From assembly GCF_030143245.1 (NCBI RefSeq), contig NZ_JARJNS010000002.1:62001-126000 (forward strand): 64,000 nt of DNA. The letters are read 5' to 3'. The stretch comes from Rhabdaerophilum sp. SD176. Lineage in GTDB: Bacteria > Pseudomonadota > Alphaproteobacteria > Rhizobiales > Beijerinckiaceae. Numbering within the stretch: position 1 is the first letter of the stretch; each line of letters starts with the position of its first letter. The translations under genes were made by a program, and so were the position numbers. Positions 1 through 11,168 of the stretch are shown here, piece by piece. The notes below the pieces were generated by a model that saw only the letters and a list, made by a program, of their open reading frames with translations, was not told the DNA's origin and did no database searches.

Positions 1-1
1 C

Positions 2-709
<708 letters not shown>

Positions 710-714
710 TCCAG

Positions 715-1056
715 ATGCGGATGTCGGAGATTCCTTTCGGAACCACGGATTGGTCGGCGATTCCGCCGACCCGTCATCCCGGCGAGGCCGGCGAGGCGCT
801 CTGGCGCACGCAGACCTTCGGGCCGCAGGAAAACCGCATTCGCGTCCGCATGGTCGAGTATTCGGCCGGCTATGTGTCGGACCATTGGTGCGAGAAGGGG
901 CATGTCCTGCTCTGTCTCGAGGGCGAGCTGGAAACCACGCTCGCCGATGGCCGCCATTTCGTGCTCCGGCCGGGCATGAGCTACCAGGTCGCCGACGGCG
1001 CGGAGCCGCATCGCTCCGTTGCGCCGCGCGGCGCCAGACTTTTCATCGTCGATTGA
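715..1056 (+). CDS. Small DHCW-motif cupin-fold protein
   Basis: This is a 113-residue protein (111 if the second ATG at 721 is used) inserted between sucD and sucA. It shows the D-H-W-C signature at residues 56-59 followed by KGH, then a compact beta-rich cupin stretch with LEGEL and RPGMSYQV and a C-terminal PHRSVAPRGARLF segment. Single-domain cupins of this kind have no assigned reaction; the histidine and cysteine suggest metal or small-molecule binding, which is inference. Codon use matches the flanking TCA genes, it starts 5 bases after sucD and ends 19 bases before sucA, so it is very probably co-transcribed with them. Function unknown. Confidence 0.85.
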   Translation: MRMSEIPFGTTDWSAIPPTRHPGEAGEALWRTQTFGPQENRIRVRMVEYSAGYVSDHWCEKGHVLLCLEGELETTLADGRHFVLRPGMSYQVADGAEPHRSVAPRGARLFIVD

Positions 1057-1075
1057 ACCGCCAGGGGACGTTCAG

Positions 1076-3952
1076 ATGGACCGCGATTTCGACAACGCCG
1101 ACGAGTTGGCCGCCATCGGCGGCGACAGCGCCGCCTATTTCGAGGCGCTCTATGCCGAGGCCGCGCCCGGCCCGTCCTGGAAGCGCAAGAACTGGCCCGT
1201 CGCGGCCAATGGCGAGCTGATCTCGGCGCTCGACGGCAATTGGGCGGCGGTCGAGAAGGCCGTCGGCGACAAGCTGAAGGGCAAGGCGGAAGCTGCCGGC
1301 AAGGGCAGCGCCATCTCGGAAGCCGATGTCCAGCGCGCCGCGCGGGATTCGGTCCATGCGCTCATGATGATCCGTGCCTATCGCATGCGCGGCCATCTTC
1401 ACGCGAATCTTGATCCGCTCGGCATCGAGGGTCCGAAGGACCACGAGGAACTGCATCCCTCCTCCTACGGCTTCACCGAGGCCGACTGGGACCGCAAGAT
1501 CTTCATCGATCACGTGCTCGGGCTGGAATTCGCGACGATCCGCGAGATGATGGCGATCCTCCGCCGCACCTATTGCGAGACGATCGGCTACGAATTCATG
1601 CATATCTCCTCGCCGGCCGAGAAGTCCTGGCTGCAGGAGCGCATCGAGGGGCCGGACAAGGAAATCACCTTCACCCGCGAGGGCAAGCGCGCCATCCTCA
1701 ACAAGCTGGTCGAGGCGGAAGGGTTCGAGAAGTTCCTCGACGTCAAGTTCACCGGCACCAAGCGCTTCGGGCTGGATGGCGGCGAGAGCCTGATCCCCGC
1801 CCTCGAGCAGATCATCAAGCGCGGCGGCAATCTCGGTGTGCAGGATATCGTGTTCGGCATGGCGCATCGCGGCCGCCTCAACGTACTGACGCAGGTGATG
1901 GGCAAGCCGCACCGGGCGCTGTTCCACGAGTTCAAGGGCGGCTCCTTCGCGCCGGACGATGTGGAAGGCTCGGGCGACGTGAAGTACCATCTCGGTGCCT
2001 CGTCCGACCGCGAATTCGATGGCAACCGCGTCCATCTTTCGCTGACGCCGAACCCGTCGCATCTCGAAATCGTCAACCCGGTCGTGCTCGGCAAGGTCCG
2101 CGCGAAGCAGGACCAGCTCGGTTGCCCGCCGGATGATCGCCGCGCCGTCCTGCCGTTGCTCATCCATGGCGATGCGGCCTTTGCCGGCCAGGGTGTCGTG
2201 GCGGAATGCTTCGGCCTTTCGGGGCTGAAGGGCCACCGGACTGGCGGGTCGGTGCATTTCATCATCAACAACCAGATCGGCTTCACCACCTATCCGCGCT
2301 ATTCGCGCTCCTCGCCCTATCCTTCGGATGTGGCGAAGATGGTCGAGGCGCCGATCTTCCACGTCAATGGCGACGATCCGGAAGCCGTCGTCTTCGCCGC
2401 CAAGGTCGCCACCGAATTCCGGATGAAGTTCCAGAAGCCGGTCGTCATCGACATGTGGTGCTATCGGCGCTTCGGCCATAACGAGGGCGACGAGCCCGGC
2501 TTCACCCAGCCGGTCATGTACAAGAAGATCCGCGCCCATGAGAGCACGCTGGCCATGTATGCCCGCAAGCTCGTCGCGGAAGGCGTCGTGACCGAGGGCG
2601 AAGTCGAGAAGATGCGGGCGGACTGGCGCTCGCGCCTCGAGGCCGAGTTCGAGGCCGGCCAGGCCTACAAGCCGAACAAGGCTGACTGGCTCGACGGCAA
2701 ATGGGCGGGTCTGAAGTCGACAAAGGAAAACGAGGATGATCCGCGTCGCGGCCAGTCCGGTGTTGCGATCGATCGCCTGAAGGAGATCGGCCTCGCGATC
2801 ACGACGGTTCCGAAGGAAATGAACATCCACAAGACCATCCAGCGCTTCCTCGAGAACCGCCGGAAAATGGTCGAGAGCGGCGAGGGGATCGACTGGGCGA
2901 TGGGCGAGGCCCTCGCCTTCGGCACTCTCGTGACGGAGGGGCATCGCGTCCGCCTGTCGGGGCAGGATTGCGAGCGCGGCACCTTCAGCCAGCGGCATTC
3001 CGTGCTGATCGACCAGGAAACGGAGACGCGCTACACCCCGCTCAACCATGTCGAGGCCGGGCAGGGGCGCTACGAGGTCATCAACTCGATGCTCTCGGAA
3101 GAGGCGGTGCTCGGGTTCGAGTATGGCTATTCGCTCTCTGAGCCGAATGCGCTGGTCTGCTGGGAAGCGCAGTTCGGCGATTTCGCCAATGGCGCGCAAG
3201 TGCTGTTCGACCAGTTCATCTCGTCGGGCGAGCGCAAGTGGCTGCGTATGTCGGGCCTCGTCTGCCTGCTGCCGCATGGCTATGAAGGCCAGGGTCCCGA
3301 GCATTCCTCGGCCCGGCTCGAGCGCTTCCTGCAGCTCTGCGCGGAAGACAACATGCAGGTGGCGAATTGCACGACGCCGGCAAACTATTTCCATGTACTC
3401 CGCCGGCAGATCAAGCGCGACTTCCGCAAGCCATTGATCCTGATGACGCCGAAGAGCCTGCTGCGTCACAAGCGCTGCGTGTCCGACCTGGCGGAACTCG
3501 CCGAAGGCACCTCCTTCCACCGCATCCTCAAGGATGATGCCGAACTCGGGCGCGCGCCGCTCAAGCTCAAGCCGGATGCCAAGATCCGTCGCGTCATCCT
3601 CTGCTCCGGCAAGGTCTATTACGACCTGCTCGAGGACCGTGAGAAGCGCGGGATCGACGATGTCTATCTGCTGCGCGTGGAACAGCTCTATCCGTTCCCG
3701 CTCAAGTCGATCGTCGCCGAATTGTCGCGCTTCAAGAAGGCCGATGTCGTCTGGTGCCAGGAAGAGCCGAAGAATATGGGCGCCTGGTCCTTCGTCGAGC
3801 CGTATTCGGAATGGTTGTTGAGCCAGTCCGGCTCCTCGGCCAAGAAGCTGCGCTATGTCGGCCGCCCGGCCTCGGCCTCGACGGCTGTGGGCCAGATGTC
3901 GAAGCATATGCAGCAATTGCAGGCCTTCCTCGACGAAGCTTTCGCCACCTGA
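1076..3952 (+). CDS. sucA: 2-oxoglutarate dehydrogenase E1 component
   Basis: This is the thiamine-diphosphate-dependent E1 subunit of the 2-oxoglutarate dehydrogenase complex, which decarboxylates 2-oxoglutarate and passes the succinyl group to SucB. The 958-residue length fits the family. Motifs seen include [18 protein letters not shown], the [12 protein letters not shown] cofactor region and the C-terminal [10 protein letters not shown] segment. The frame is open upstream to 1019, but the ATG at 1076 starting [12 protein letters not shown] is preferred because it follows an AGGGGACG ribosome-binding site and lies after the cupin stop at 1056. The E2 gene sucB follows after 35 bases. Confidence 0.97.
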   Translation: MDRDFDNADELAAIGGDSAAYFEALYAEAAPGPSWKRKNWPVAANGELISALDGNWAAVEKAVGDKLKGKAEAAGKGSAISEADVQRAARDSVHALMMIRAYRMRGHLHANLDPLGIEGPKDHEELHPSSYGFTEADWDRKIFIDHVLGLEFATIREMMAILRRTYCETIGYEFMHISSPAEKSWLQERIEGPDKEITFTREGKRAILNKLVEAEGFEKFLDVKFTGTKRFGLDGGESLIPALEQIIKRGGNLGVQDIVFGMAHRGRLNVLTQVMGKPHRALFHEFKGGSFAPDDVEGSGDVKYHLGASSDREFDGNRVHLSLTPNPSHLEIVNPVVLGKVRAKQDQLGCPPDDRRAVLPLLIHGDAAFAGQGVVAECFGLSGLKGHRTGGSVHFIINNQIGFTTYPRYSRSSPYPSDVAKMVEAPIFHVNGDDPEAVVFAAKVATEFRMKFQKPVVIDMWCYRRFGHNEGDEPGFTQPVMYKKIRAHESTLAMYARKLVAEGVVTEGEVEKMRADWRSRLEAEFEAGQAYKPNKADWLDGKWAGLKSTKENEDDPRRGQSGVAIDRLKEIGLAITTVPKEMNIHKTIQRFLENRRKMVESGEGIDWAMGEALAFGTLVTEGHRVRLSGQDCERGTFSQRHSVLIDQETETRYTPLNHVEAGQGRYEVINSMLSEEAVLGFEYGYSLSEPNALVCWEAQFGDFANGAQVLFDQFISSGERKWLRMSGLVCLLPHGYEGQGPEHSSARLERFLQLCAEDNMQVANCTTPANYFHVLRRQIKRDFRKPLILMTPKSLLRHKRCVSDLAELAEGTSFHRILKDDAELGRAPLKLKPDAKIRRVILCSGKVYYDLLEDREKRGIDDVYLLRVEQLYPFPLKSIVAELSRFKKADVVWCQEEPKNMGAWSFVEPYSEWLLSQSGSSAKKLRYVGRPASASTAVGQMSKHMQQLQAFLDEAFAT

Positions 3953-3987
3953 ATTCCCTTCCAGAGACCGAACAAAGGTTCACTCCT

Positions 3988-5193
3988 ATGAGCACTGAAA
4001 TCCGCGTCCCGACCCTCGGCGAGAGCGTGTCGGAAGCCACGATCGGCAAGTGGTTCAAGAAGCCCGGCGATGCCGTCAAGGCCGACGAGCCGCTGCTTGA
4101 ACTCGAGACCGACAAGGTCACGCTCGAGGTCAATGCCCCGGCGGCCGGCACCCTGTCGGAAATCGTGGCGAAGGACGGCGAATCGGTTGGCGTCGGCGCG
4201 CTTCTGGGCATGATCAGTGCCGGTGGTGCAGCGGCTGTGGCCGCCCCTGCCGCCGCGCCGGCTCCGGCTGCCGCCCCGGCGCCGGTCGCGGCCCCGGCCG
4301 TGCAGCCCACGGCGATGCCGCCGGCGCCTTCCGCCGCGAAGATGATGGCGGAAACCGGCCTTTCGGTCACCGAAGGGTCCGGCAAGCGTGGCCAGGTGCT
4401 CAAGGAAGACGTGCTCCGTGCCGCTGCCGCTCCGGCCCCGGCCCCGGCTGCCGCCCCTGCCGCGCCGCGTGCCGCTTCCGCCCCGTCGGATGCCTCCCGC
4501 GAAGAGCGCGTGAAGATGACCAAGCTGCGCCAGACGATCGCGCGTCGCCTCAAGGAAAGCCAGAACACGGCGGCCATGCTGACCACGTTCAACGAGGTCG
4601 ACATGAGCGCCGTCATGGCGCTCCGCAACCAGTACAAGGACCTGTTCGAGAAGAAGCATGGCGTGAAGCTCGGCTTCATGAGCTTCTTCGTGAAGGCCTG
4701 CGTCCAGGCGCTGAAGGAGTTGCCGGGCGTCAATGCCGAGATCGACGGCACGGACATCATCTACAAGAACTACTACCATGTCGGCATTGCCGTTGGCACC
4801 GAGAAGGGCCTCGTTGTGCCGGTCCTGCGTGATGCGGATCATCTCGGCCTTGCGGGGATCGAGAAGACGATCGCCGATTTCGGCAAGCGCGCCCGTGACG
4901 GCCAGCTCAAGATCGAGGAGATGGCCGGCGGCACCTTCACGATCACCAATGGCGGCATCTATGGCTCGCTGATGTCGACGCCGATCCTCAATGCCCCGCA
5001 ATCCGGCATTCTCGGCATGCACAAGATCCAGGAACGGCCCGTGGCCATCGGCGGCAAGATCGAGATCCGGCCCATGATGTATCTGGCGCTGTCCTATGAT
5101 CACCGCATCGTCGACGGCAAGGAGGCTGTGACCTTCCTTGTCCGCGTCAAGGAAAGCCTCGAGGATCCGGCCCGGCTGGTGATGGATCTCTGA
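3988..5193 (+). CDS. sucB: 2-oxoglutarate dehydrogenase E2, dihydrolipoyl succinyltransferase
   Basis: This is the lipoylated core subunit of the 2-oxoglutarate dehydrogenase complex, 401 residues. In order it has a lipoyl domain with lipoyl-lysine K43 in [11 protein letters not shown], an Ala-Pro-rich flexible linker (about residues 75-110), a peripheral subunit-binding domain around [12 protein letters not shown], a second Ala-Pro linker and the catalytic acyltransferase domain ending with the [12 protein letters not shown] histidine/aspartate motif. The start at 3988 gives the canonical [14 protein letters not shown]-terminus; the frame is open further upstream, but that part overlaps sucA. 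It lies between sucA and a 79-residue unknown gene. Confidence 0.97.
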   Translation: MSTEIRVPTLGESVSEATIGKWFKKPGDAVKADEPLLELETDKVTLEVNAPAAGTLSEIVAKDGESVGVGALLGMISAGGAAAVAAPAAAPAPAAAPAPVAAPAVQPTAMPPAPSAAKMMAETGLSVTEGSGKRGQVLKEDVLRAAAAPAPAPAAAPAAPRAASAPSDASREERVKMTKLRQTIARRLKESQNTAAMLTTFNEVDMSAVMALRNQYKDLFEKKHGVKLGFMSFFVKACVQALKELPGVNAEIDGTDIIYKNYYHVGIAVGTEKGLVVPVLRDADHLGLAGIEKTIADFGKRARDGQLKIEEMAGGTFTITNGGIYGSLMSTPILNAPQSGILGMHKIQERPVAIGGKIEIRPMMYLALSYDHRIVDGKEAVTFLVRVKESLEDPARLVMDL

Positions 5194-5198
5194 ACGTC

Positions 5199-5438
5199 AT
5201 GGGCGGCGAAAGGCCCGGCGAGGACCCGATCCGCGACATCCTCCGGGGCTCTGTCGTGTTCGGGCCCGAGATCGACGAGAAGGTGCGGCAGCTTGTTGCT
5301 GCTTCTCCATCGCGCCCGGTCACCGAACTGCTCGCAACCTTGCTCTGGGCCTGGCCCTGGGATGGCCAGCAGGTACTCAACCCGGTGGGTCTCGCCACGG
5401 TCCTCGATCGGCTGGCGGACCTGGTCCCGCAATCCTGA
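5199..5438 (+). CDS. Small hypothetical protein in the 2-oxoglutarate dehydrogenase operon
   Basis: This 79-residue protein starts 5 bases after sucB and ends 12 bases before the SDR gene. I do not recognise a family. It has an acidic, mildly amphipathic N-terminal half (GPEIDEKVRQLV) and a tryptophan-rich stretch (LLWAWPWDGQQV); no signal peptide, cysteine motif or clear membrane segment is visible. Third codon positions are strongly G/C as in the flanking genes, which supports it being real. No strong Shine-Dalgarno is seen, so translational coupling to sucB is possible. A role related to the complex is suggested only by position. Confidence 0.65.
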   Translation: MGGERPGEDPIRDILRGSVVFGPEIDEKVRQLVAASPSRPVTELLATLLWAWPWDGQQVLNPVGLATVLDRLADLVPQS

Positions 5439-5450
5439 GGGAGACTGCTT

Positions 5451-6197
5451 ATGGCCCCTGTTGCCCTTGTCACCGGTGGTTCTCGCGGAATTGGCGCGGC
5501 CTGCTGCCGCCTTCTGGCTGCCAAGGGTTATGCCGTGGTGGTGAACTATGCCGGCAACAAGGCGGCAGCGGAGTCTCTCGCAGCGGAGATCGTGGCCGCT
5601 GGCGGCTCTGCCGCGGCGGTTCAGGGCGATGTGGCGGTCGAGGCGGATGTGCTGCGTCTGTTCACGGCGGCGGATGCGCTCGGCACGCTGAAGGTGCTCG
5701 TCAACAATGCCGGCGTTGTCGATATGCCAGCGCGGGTCGACGAGATGAGCGTCGAGCGGCTGAACCGCATGTTCTCGATCAATATCGTCGGTTCCTTCGT
5801 GCCTTCCCGCGAGGCGATCAAGCGCATGTCGACCAAGCATGGCGGCCAGGGCGGGGCGATCGTCAACCTGTCCTCGGCGGCCGTGACGCTCGGCGCACCG
5901 GGGCAATATGTCGATTATGCCGCCTCGAAGGGGGCGATTGACAGCTTTACCATCGGGCTCGCCCGCGAGGTGGCGGCCGAGGGGATCCGCGTCAATGCGG
6001 TGCGGCCCGGCATTATCGACACAGATATCCACGCTTCCGGCGGCTGGCCCGACCGGGTGGCGCAGGTGCGTGACAGCCTGCCGATGAAGCGCGAGGGCAC
6101 GGCCGCAGAGGTGGCGCAGGCCATCAGCTGGCTGCTTTCGGACGAGGCTTCCTACGTGACAGGCGCCATTCTCAACGTTTCGGGCGGCCGAGGCTGA
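5451..6197 (+). CDS. SDR family oxidoreductase
   Basis: This is a classical short-chain dehydrogenase/reductase of 248 residues. The nucleotide-binding TGGSRGIG is at residues 8-15, the NNAG motif follows, and the catalytic Ser-Tyr-Lys set is seen as NLSSA and YAASK. The C-terminal half contains [11 protein letters not shown] and ends in NVSGGRG. The substrate cannot be read from the sequence; the family covers sugar, acyl and hydroxysteroid dehydrogenases. The ATG at 5451 has a good AGGGAG ribosome-binding site. The gene is sandwiched between the sucB/unknown pair and lpdA, so it is likely co-transcribed with 2-oxoglutarate dehydrogenase genes although it is not part of that complex. Confidence 0.9.
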   Translation: MAPVALVTGGSRGIGAACCRLLAAKGYAVVVNYAGNKAAAESLAAEIVAAGGSAAAVQGDVAVEADVLRLFTAADALGTLKVLVNNAGVVDMPARVDEMSVERLNRMFSINIVGSFVPSREAIKRMSTKHGGQGGAIVNLSSAAVTLGAPGQYVDYAASKGAIDSFTIGLAREVAAEGIRVNAVRPGIIDTDIHASGGWPDRVAQVRDSLPMKREGTAAEVAQAISWLLSDEASYVTGAILNVSGGRG

Positions 6198-6220
6198 CCA
6201 GACCAACAAGGAAAAGAACC

Positions 6221-7615
6221 ATGGCTTATGATCTCATCGTCATCGGCACCGGCCCGGGCGGCTATGTCTGTGCCATTCGCGCGGCGCAGCTCGGCCTCAA
6301 GGTTGCGGTGGTGGAAAAGCGCAAGACGCATGGGGGCACCTGCCTCAATGTCGGCTGTATTCCCTCCAAGGCGCTGCTCCATGCCTCCGAAATGTTCGAC
6401 GAGGCCGGCCATGGCTTTGCCGCGCTTGGGATCGATGTGCCCGCGCCGAAGCTGAACCTGCCGGCGATGATGAAGCACAAGCAGGACACGGTAGATGCCA
6501 ATGTGACCGGTGTCGGCTTCCTGCTGAAGAAGAACAAGGTCGAGGCTTTCCACGGGCTCGGCACGATCCTGGCGCCGGGCAAGGTGCAGGTCACGGCAGC
6601 GGATGGCACCCAGCAGGTGCTCGACACGAAGTCGATCGTTATCGCGACCGGCTCCGAGGTGGCGCAGCTGCCGGGCGTGACGATCGATGAGAAGCAGATC
6701 GTTTCTTCCACCGGCGCGCTTGAGCTTGAAAAGGTCCCGGGCAAGCTGGTCGTGATCGGTGCGGGCGTGATCGGGCTGGAGCTCGGCTCGGTCTGGCGGC
6801 GTCTCGGTGCCAAGGTCGAGGTCATCGAATATCTCGACCGCATCCTGCCGGGCATGGATGCGGAAGTGGCCAAGCAGTTCCAGCGCATGCTGGAGAAGCA
6901 GGGCATCACCTTCCATCTTGGCAAGAAGGTCACCGGCGCCAGCACCGAGGCCGGCGTTTCGCTGACGGTGGAGCCCGCTGCCGGTGGTGCGGCCGAAACG
7001 GTGCAGGCCGATATCGTGCTGGTGGCGATCGGCCGGCGGCCGAATACCGAAGGCCTTGGCCTCGAGGCGGCCGGCGTGGCGCTCGAGCGCGGCCGGGTGA
7101 TCATCAACGATCATTTCGCGACCAATGTGCCGGGAATCTATGCCATCGGCGATGTGGTGCGCGGCCCGATGCTCGCCCACAAGGCCGAGGACGAGGGCGT
7201 TGCCGTGGCCGAGATCCTCGCCGGCAAGGCAGGCCACGTGAATTACGACGTCATTCCGGGCGTGGTCTATACGTGGCCGGAAGTGGCGACAGTCGGCAAG
7301 ACCGAGGAAGAGCTCAAGGCTGCGGGCATCGCCTACAATGTGGGCAAGTTCCCCTTCACGGCGAATGGCCGCGCCCGCGCCAACCGTGCAACGGATGGCT
7401 TCGTGAAGGTTCTGGCCGACAAGGCGACCGACCGCGTGCTGGGCGTGCATATCATCGCGGCCGGTGCCGGCGAGATGATCCACGAGGCGGCGGTGCTGAT
7501 GGAATTCGGCGGCTCGTCCGAAGATCTGGCCCGCACCTGCCATGCCCATCCGACGATGAGCGAAGCCGTCAAGGAAGCGGCCATGGCGGTCGAGAAGCGG
7601 CAGATCCACCTCTGA
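6221..7615 (+). CDS. lpdA: Dihydrolipoyl dehydrogenase (E3)
   Basis: This is the FAD-dependent E3 subunit, 464 residues, that reoxidises dihydrolipoyl groups of 2-oxo acid dehydrogenase complexes with NAD+. Visible are the FAD fold [14 protein letters not shown] near the N-terminus, the redox disulfide [13 protein letters not shown], the NAD-binding [12 protein letters not shown], the second FAD-contact YAIGDVV and the C-terminal catalytic HAHPTMSEA. The start follows an AAGGAAAAG ribosome-binding site. As the last gene of the suc cluster it most likely serves the 2-oxoglutarate complex. It is convergent with xerC, with only 23 bases between, where a small GGCCG...CGGCC hairpin is present. 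Confidence 0.97.
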   Translation: MAYDLIVIGTGPGGYVCAIRAAQLGLKVAVVEKRKTHGGTCLNVGCIPSKALLHASEMFDEAGHGFAALGIDVPAPKLNLPAMMKHKQDTVDANVTGVGFLLKKNKVEAFHGLGTILAPGKVQVTAADGTQQVLDTKSIVIATGSEVAQLPGVTIDEKQIVSSTGALELEKVPGKLVVIGAGVIGLELGSVWRRLGAKVEVIEYLDRILPGMDAEVAKQFQRMLEKQGITFHLGKKVTGASTEAGVSLTVEPAAGGAAETVQADIVLVAIGRRPNTEGLGLEAAGVALERGRVIINDHFATNVPGIYAIGDVVRGPMLAHKAEDEGVAVAEILAGKAGHVNYDVIPGVVYTWPEVATVGKTEEELKAAGIAYNVGKFPFTANGRARANRATDGFVKVLADKATDRVLGVHIIAAGAGEMIHEAAVLMEFGGSSEDLARTCHAHPTMSEAVKEAAMAVEKRQIHL

Positions 7616-7638
7616 GGGGAACGGCCGCTTGTCCGGCC

Positions 7639-8550
7639 TTATCCCGCCCGCGGATGAGCAGCCTTGTACGTAGCCATCAGGCGGGCCGTGTCGACCTCGG
7701 TATAGACCTGCGTCGTGGAGAGCGAGGCATGGCCCAGCAACTCCTGGATGGTGCGGAGATCGCCGCCGCGGGCCAGCAGATGGGTGGCAAAGGAATGACG
7801 CAGCGCATGCGGCGTGGCCGAATCCGGCAGGCCGAGCGCGCCACGAAGGCTTTCCATGGCCAGCTGGATGATGCGGGGTGAGAGCGGCCCGCCTTTCGCT
7901 CCGAGGAAGAGCGGTCCTTCCGGCCCCGTCTTCCAGGGCGAGAGCGCGAGATAGGTGGCGATGCTGTCGACGATCAGCGGTAGCACCGGCACCTGACGGA
8001 CCTTCCCGCCCTTGCCTGTGATGGTCAGCACGTCGCCAGCCGAACGCGGGGCATCACGGCGCTTCAGCGACAGAGCCTCGGAAATGCGGAGTCCGCCGCC
8101 ATAAAGCAGCGCGAAGACGGCAGCGTCGCGGGCGAGGATCCACGGTTCGCGCGCCTCGCCGGCCCGCGTGGCTGTTGCCGCGGTCGCGCGGGCATCCTGC
8201 GGGGCGAGCGGCCGCGGCAGGCCTTTGCGGATGCGTGGGCCCTTCACCGCCTTGAAGGCCGAGGCATGGCCATGGCCCTCGCGCTCGAGATAGCGGGCGA
8301 AGGACCGCAGGCCCGCGAGCTGGCGCATGATCGAGCGGCTTTCCACGCCCTTCTCGCGACGCTCTGCGAGAAACAGGCGCAGATCAGCCGGGCGGACCGC
8401 AAGGAAGGATTCCGGCGAGCGGCTTTCCGGCCCGAGAAAGGCGAGGAATTGCAGAACGTCGCGGCCATAAGCCTCGATCGTCTTTGCTGAATAGAGCCGC
8501 TCATGCGAGAGCGCGCGCAGCCAGGCGATCCGGCATTCCTCAAGCAACAT
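7639..8550 (-). CDS. xerC: Tyrosine recombinase XerC
   Basis: This site-specific tyrosine recombinase of 303 residues, together with XerD, resolves chromosome dimers at dif. The N-terminal SAM-like DNA-binding domain (about residues 1-100) is followed by the catalytic domain with the full set of active-site residues: Arg in GGGLRISEAL, Lys in ITGKGGKVR, His and Arg in HALRHSFATHL, His in LLGHASLSTTQ, and the nucleophile Tyr in QVYTEVD. Length and motif order are those of XerC/XerD rather than of phage integrases. It is divergent from priA with 95 bases between. XerC is preferred over XerD from the overall sequence look; the distinction is moderately sure. Confidence 0.92.
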   Translation of the reverse strand: MLLEECRIAWLRALSHERLYSAKTIEAYGRDVLQFLAFLGPESRSPESFLAVRPADLRLFLAERREKGVESRSIMRQLAGLRSFARYLEREGHGHASAFKAVKGPRIRKGLPRPLAPQDARATAATATRAGEAREPWILARDAAVFALLYGGGLRISEALSLKRRDAPRSAGDVLTITGKGGKVRQVPVLPLIVDSIATYLALSPWKTGPEGPLFLGAKGGPLSPRIIQLAMESLRGALGLPDSATPHALRHSFATHLLARGGDLRTIQELLGHASLSTTQVYTEVDTARLMATYKAAHPRAG

Positions 8551-8645
8551 CCGTGTCTCCGTTCCCCATCTCGATTGTGGCCTGCCCGGGTTAAGGCGGG
8601 GTTCTCGGCCTCGCCAGCGCCCGGAATCATGGTAGGAGCGAGCCC

Positions 8646-10865
8646 ATGGATGCCGGGAACATCGACGACAGCGTGGGGGATGCGCGGGCCCTGGTGGCCG
8701 AGGTTGCGCTGCCGGTGGCGGTCGAACATCCGTATTCCTACCGGATTCCCGAGGGAATGTCCGTGGCGCCGGGCGATTGCGTGCGCGTGCCGCTGGGCCC
8801 GCGCGAGACGTTCGGCGTGGTGTGGTCCGTCAGTCCAAACGGGGGCGGTAATCTGAAGCCGCTGCTTGGCAAGACAAGCCTGCCGCCGCTTTCCGGGCCG
8901 ATGCGCCGTTTCATCCAGCGCGTCGCTGATTACACGCTCGCCCCGCTCGGCATGGTGGCGCGGATGGCCGTGCGCGATCCGGATGAGGACATGCACGAGC
9001 GCCCCCGCCTGGCCCTGAGGGCAACCGGCCGCCAGCCAGCCCGGCTGACGCCGACCCGTGCCCGGGTGATGGCGGCGGTGCAGGGCGACCTGCTGCAAAC
9101 CCGGCGCGAACTTGCCGAGCGGGCCTCGTGTTCGAGCGGGGTCATCGATGCGCTCGTCGATGAAGGCGTGTTCGAGGTGGTGGAACTTGCCCCGGCCGGT
9201 CGGGCGGACCGGCTCGACCCGGACCATGCCCGCCCCGCCTTGTCCGGCGAGCAGGAGGAGGCCGCCACGGCCCTGCGGGAGGCCGTCCGGGGCGGCGCCT
9301 TTGCCGCGCATCTGCTGGAGGGCGTTACCGGGTCCGGCAAGACCGAGGTCTATTTCGAGGCCATCGCTGCTGCACTGGAGCGGGAGCAGCAGGTGCTGGT
9401 GCTGCTGCCCGAAATCGCGCTGACCAACGAATTCCTGACGCGATTCGAACGTCGCTTCGGCGGCAAGCCCAGCCCGTGGCATTCCGGCATCGCGCCGGGC
9501 CGGCGGGCCCGGACCTGGCATGCCGTGGCCGAAGGCGAGGCCCGCGTCGTGGTCGGGGCGCGTTCGGCGTTGTTCCTGCCGTTCCGGGCTCTCGGCCTGA
9601 TCGTCGTCGACGAGGAGCACGAGGCAGCCTACAAGCAGGATGACCTTGTCCGCTATAATGCACGGGACATGGCAGTGCTCCGGGCGCAGGTCGAGCCCTG
9701 CCCGATCGTGCTGGCCTCGGCAACGCCCTCGATCGAAAGCCAGGTCAATGCCGCGCAGGGGCGCTACCGGCATCTCCGGCTGCCCAACCGCGCGCAGGGC
9801 CGGAGCATGCCGGAAATCTCGGCCATCGACATGCGGGTCCATGCGCCGGAACCGGGGCGGTTCCTCTCGCCGGAGCTGGTGCGCCAGACGCGCGAGGCGC
9901 TCGAATCCGGCGGGCAGGTGCTGTTCTTCCTCAACCGCCGGGGCTATGCGCCGCTGACCCTGTGCCGGAAATGCGGCCATCGCTGGCAATGCCCGCAATG
10001 CGATGCCTGGCTCGTCGAGCACCGGTTCCGGCGGGCTCTGGTCTGCCATCATTGCGGGCATACGGAGCGGCGGCCGACCACCTGCTCGGCCTGCGGTGCC
10101 GAGGAAAGCCTGACCGCCTGTGGGCCCGGCGTGGAGCGCATCGCGGAGGAAATCGCCGATCTCTTCCCGGATCATCGGCGCATCACCCTGTCGAGCGATT
10201 TCCCCGGCGGTGCCCAGCGCCTGCGCGACGAGCTTGAATCCGTGGCCCGGCACGATTTCCAGATCGTGATCGGCACACAGCTGATCGCGAAGGGACACAA
10301 CTTCCCGCATCTCACGCTGGCCGCGGTGATCGATGCCGATATCGGGCTGGTCTCGAATGATCCGCGCGCGGCAGAACGCAGCTTCCAGCTGCTCATGCAG
10401 GTGACAGGCCGCGCGGGCCGCGGCGAAAGGGCAGGGCGTGGCGTGCTCCAGACCTACCAGCCGCGGCATCCCGTCATTGCCGCCATGCTGGCCGGGGATC
10501 AGGAACGGTTCTATGCGGAGGAGATCGCCTCCCGGCGGGCAGCCGGGTTGCCTCCCTTCGGACGGCTGGCCAGCCTCGTCGTCTCTGCCCGCGAGAAGCC
10601 GGCCGCCGAGGCCCATGCGCGGCTGTTGGCGCAGGCCGGGCAGCTGCTCATCAGCGAACGCGATCTCTCGGCTTCCGTCCATCTCCTCGGTCCGGCAGAG
10701 CCGCCCATGGCGATGCTGCGCGGGCGCCATCGTGTGCGGCTGATCGTCAAGGCCGGGCGGCAGGCACCGCTACAGGGATTGCTGCGGGCCATGGTCGGCC
10801 GGGCTGGCCCGCCGCGGGGTGGCGCCCGCCTGGATATCGATGTTGATCCCATCAATTTTTTCTGA
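8646..10865 (+). CDS. priA: Primosomal protein N', replication restart helicase PriA
   Basis: This 739-residue 3'-5' DNA helicase reloads the replisome at stalled forks. It has the N-terminal 3'-binding domain (VEHPYSYRIPEG), Walker A GVTGSGKTEVY with K232, the DEEH Walker B box in VVDEEHEAAYKQ, and the zinc-binding insertion with cysteine pairs in CRKCGHRWQCPQC and CHHCGHTERRPTTCSACG. Helicase motifs V and VI appear as GTQLIAKGHNFP and VTGRAGR. It sits directly upstream of the atp operon, separated by a 303-base gap that contains a predicted stem-loop. Confidence 0.96.
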   Translation: MDAGNIDDSVGDARALVAEVALPVAVEHPYSYRIPEGMSVAPGDCVRVPLGPRETFGVVWSVSPNGGGNLKPLLGKTSLPPLSGPMRRFIQRVADYTLAPLGMVARMAVRDPDEDMHERPRLALRATGRQPARLTPTRARVMAAVQGDLLQTRRELAERASCSSGVIDALVDEGVFEVVELAPAGRADRLDPDHARPALSGEQEEAATALREAVRGGAFAAHLLEGVTGSGKTEVYFEAIAAALEREQQVLVLLPEIALTNEFLTRFERRFGGKPSPWHSGIAPGRRARTWHAVAEGEARVVVGARSALFLPFRALGLIVVDEEHEAAYKQDDLVRYNARDMAVLRAQVEPCPIVLASATPSIESQVNAAQGRYRHLRLPNRAQGRSMPEISAIDMRVHAPEPGRFLSPELVRQTREALESGGQVLFFLNRRGYAPLTLCRKCGHRWQCPQCDAWLVEHRFRRALVCHHCGHTERRPTTCSACGAEESLTACGPGVERIAEEIADLFPDHRRITLSSDFPGGAQRLRDELESVARHDFQIVIGTQLIAKGHNFPHLTLAAVIDADIGLVSNDPRAAERSFQLLMQVTGRAGRGERAGRGVLQTYQPRHPVIAAMLAGDQERFYAEEIASRRAAGLPPFGRLASLVVSAREKPAAEAHARLLAQAGQLLISERDLSASVHLLGPAEPPMAMLRGRHRVRLIVKAGRQAPLQGLLRAMVGRAGPPRGGARLDIDVDPINFF

Positions 10866-11014
10866 GTCGCGTCCGCTGTTTAGGCGCGAAACAGTGCGTA
10901 ACCTTGTGCGTTGCAGCAACACATGGCCGCGAACGTTGCGCCCTCGCCGAAGGTCGCGGATCGTGCGGCGTGAAAGGGGTTGCGCAGGCGGTGAAGTTTT
11001 GTTAGCGACCGGCA

Positions 11015-11049
11015 GCCCGTTGTAGAGCAGGTTGCTCTGGCCGACGGGC
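11015..11049 (+). other. Nested stem-loop in the priA-atpH gap
   Basis: The 303-base gap between priA and atpH holds no convincing gene. It does contain a two-tier hairpin: an outer 6-bp stem (GCCCGT at 11015-11020 with ACGGGC at 11044-11049) enclosing an inner 6-bp stem (AGAGCA 11024-11029 with TGCTCT 11033-11038, 3-base loop). There is no following T-run, so it is not a typical intrinsic terminator; it may be part of a structured atp leader. No sure promoter hexamers could be assigned. Confidence 0.4.
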
Positions 11050-11168
11050 CTGATCCGTTGATTGACCCCGCCCTGCGGGCATTCCACCCGGTTCTCCGGT
11101 TCGTTGTCGCGGTTCTCCGCATGCAGCTGCCCGACCAGGTGGAATGACAGAAACGAAAGACGCTTGTC

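Noticed and set aside
1043-3916. 957-codon open frame antisense to sucA
   Set aside because: It is a GC-rich mirror of the sucA codons; the translation is Arg/Leu/Ala-rich with no recognisable domain, while sucA is certain.
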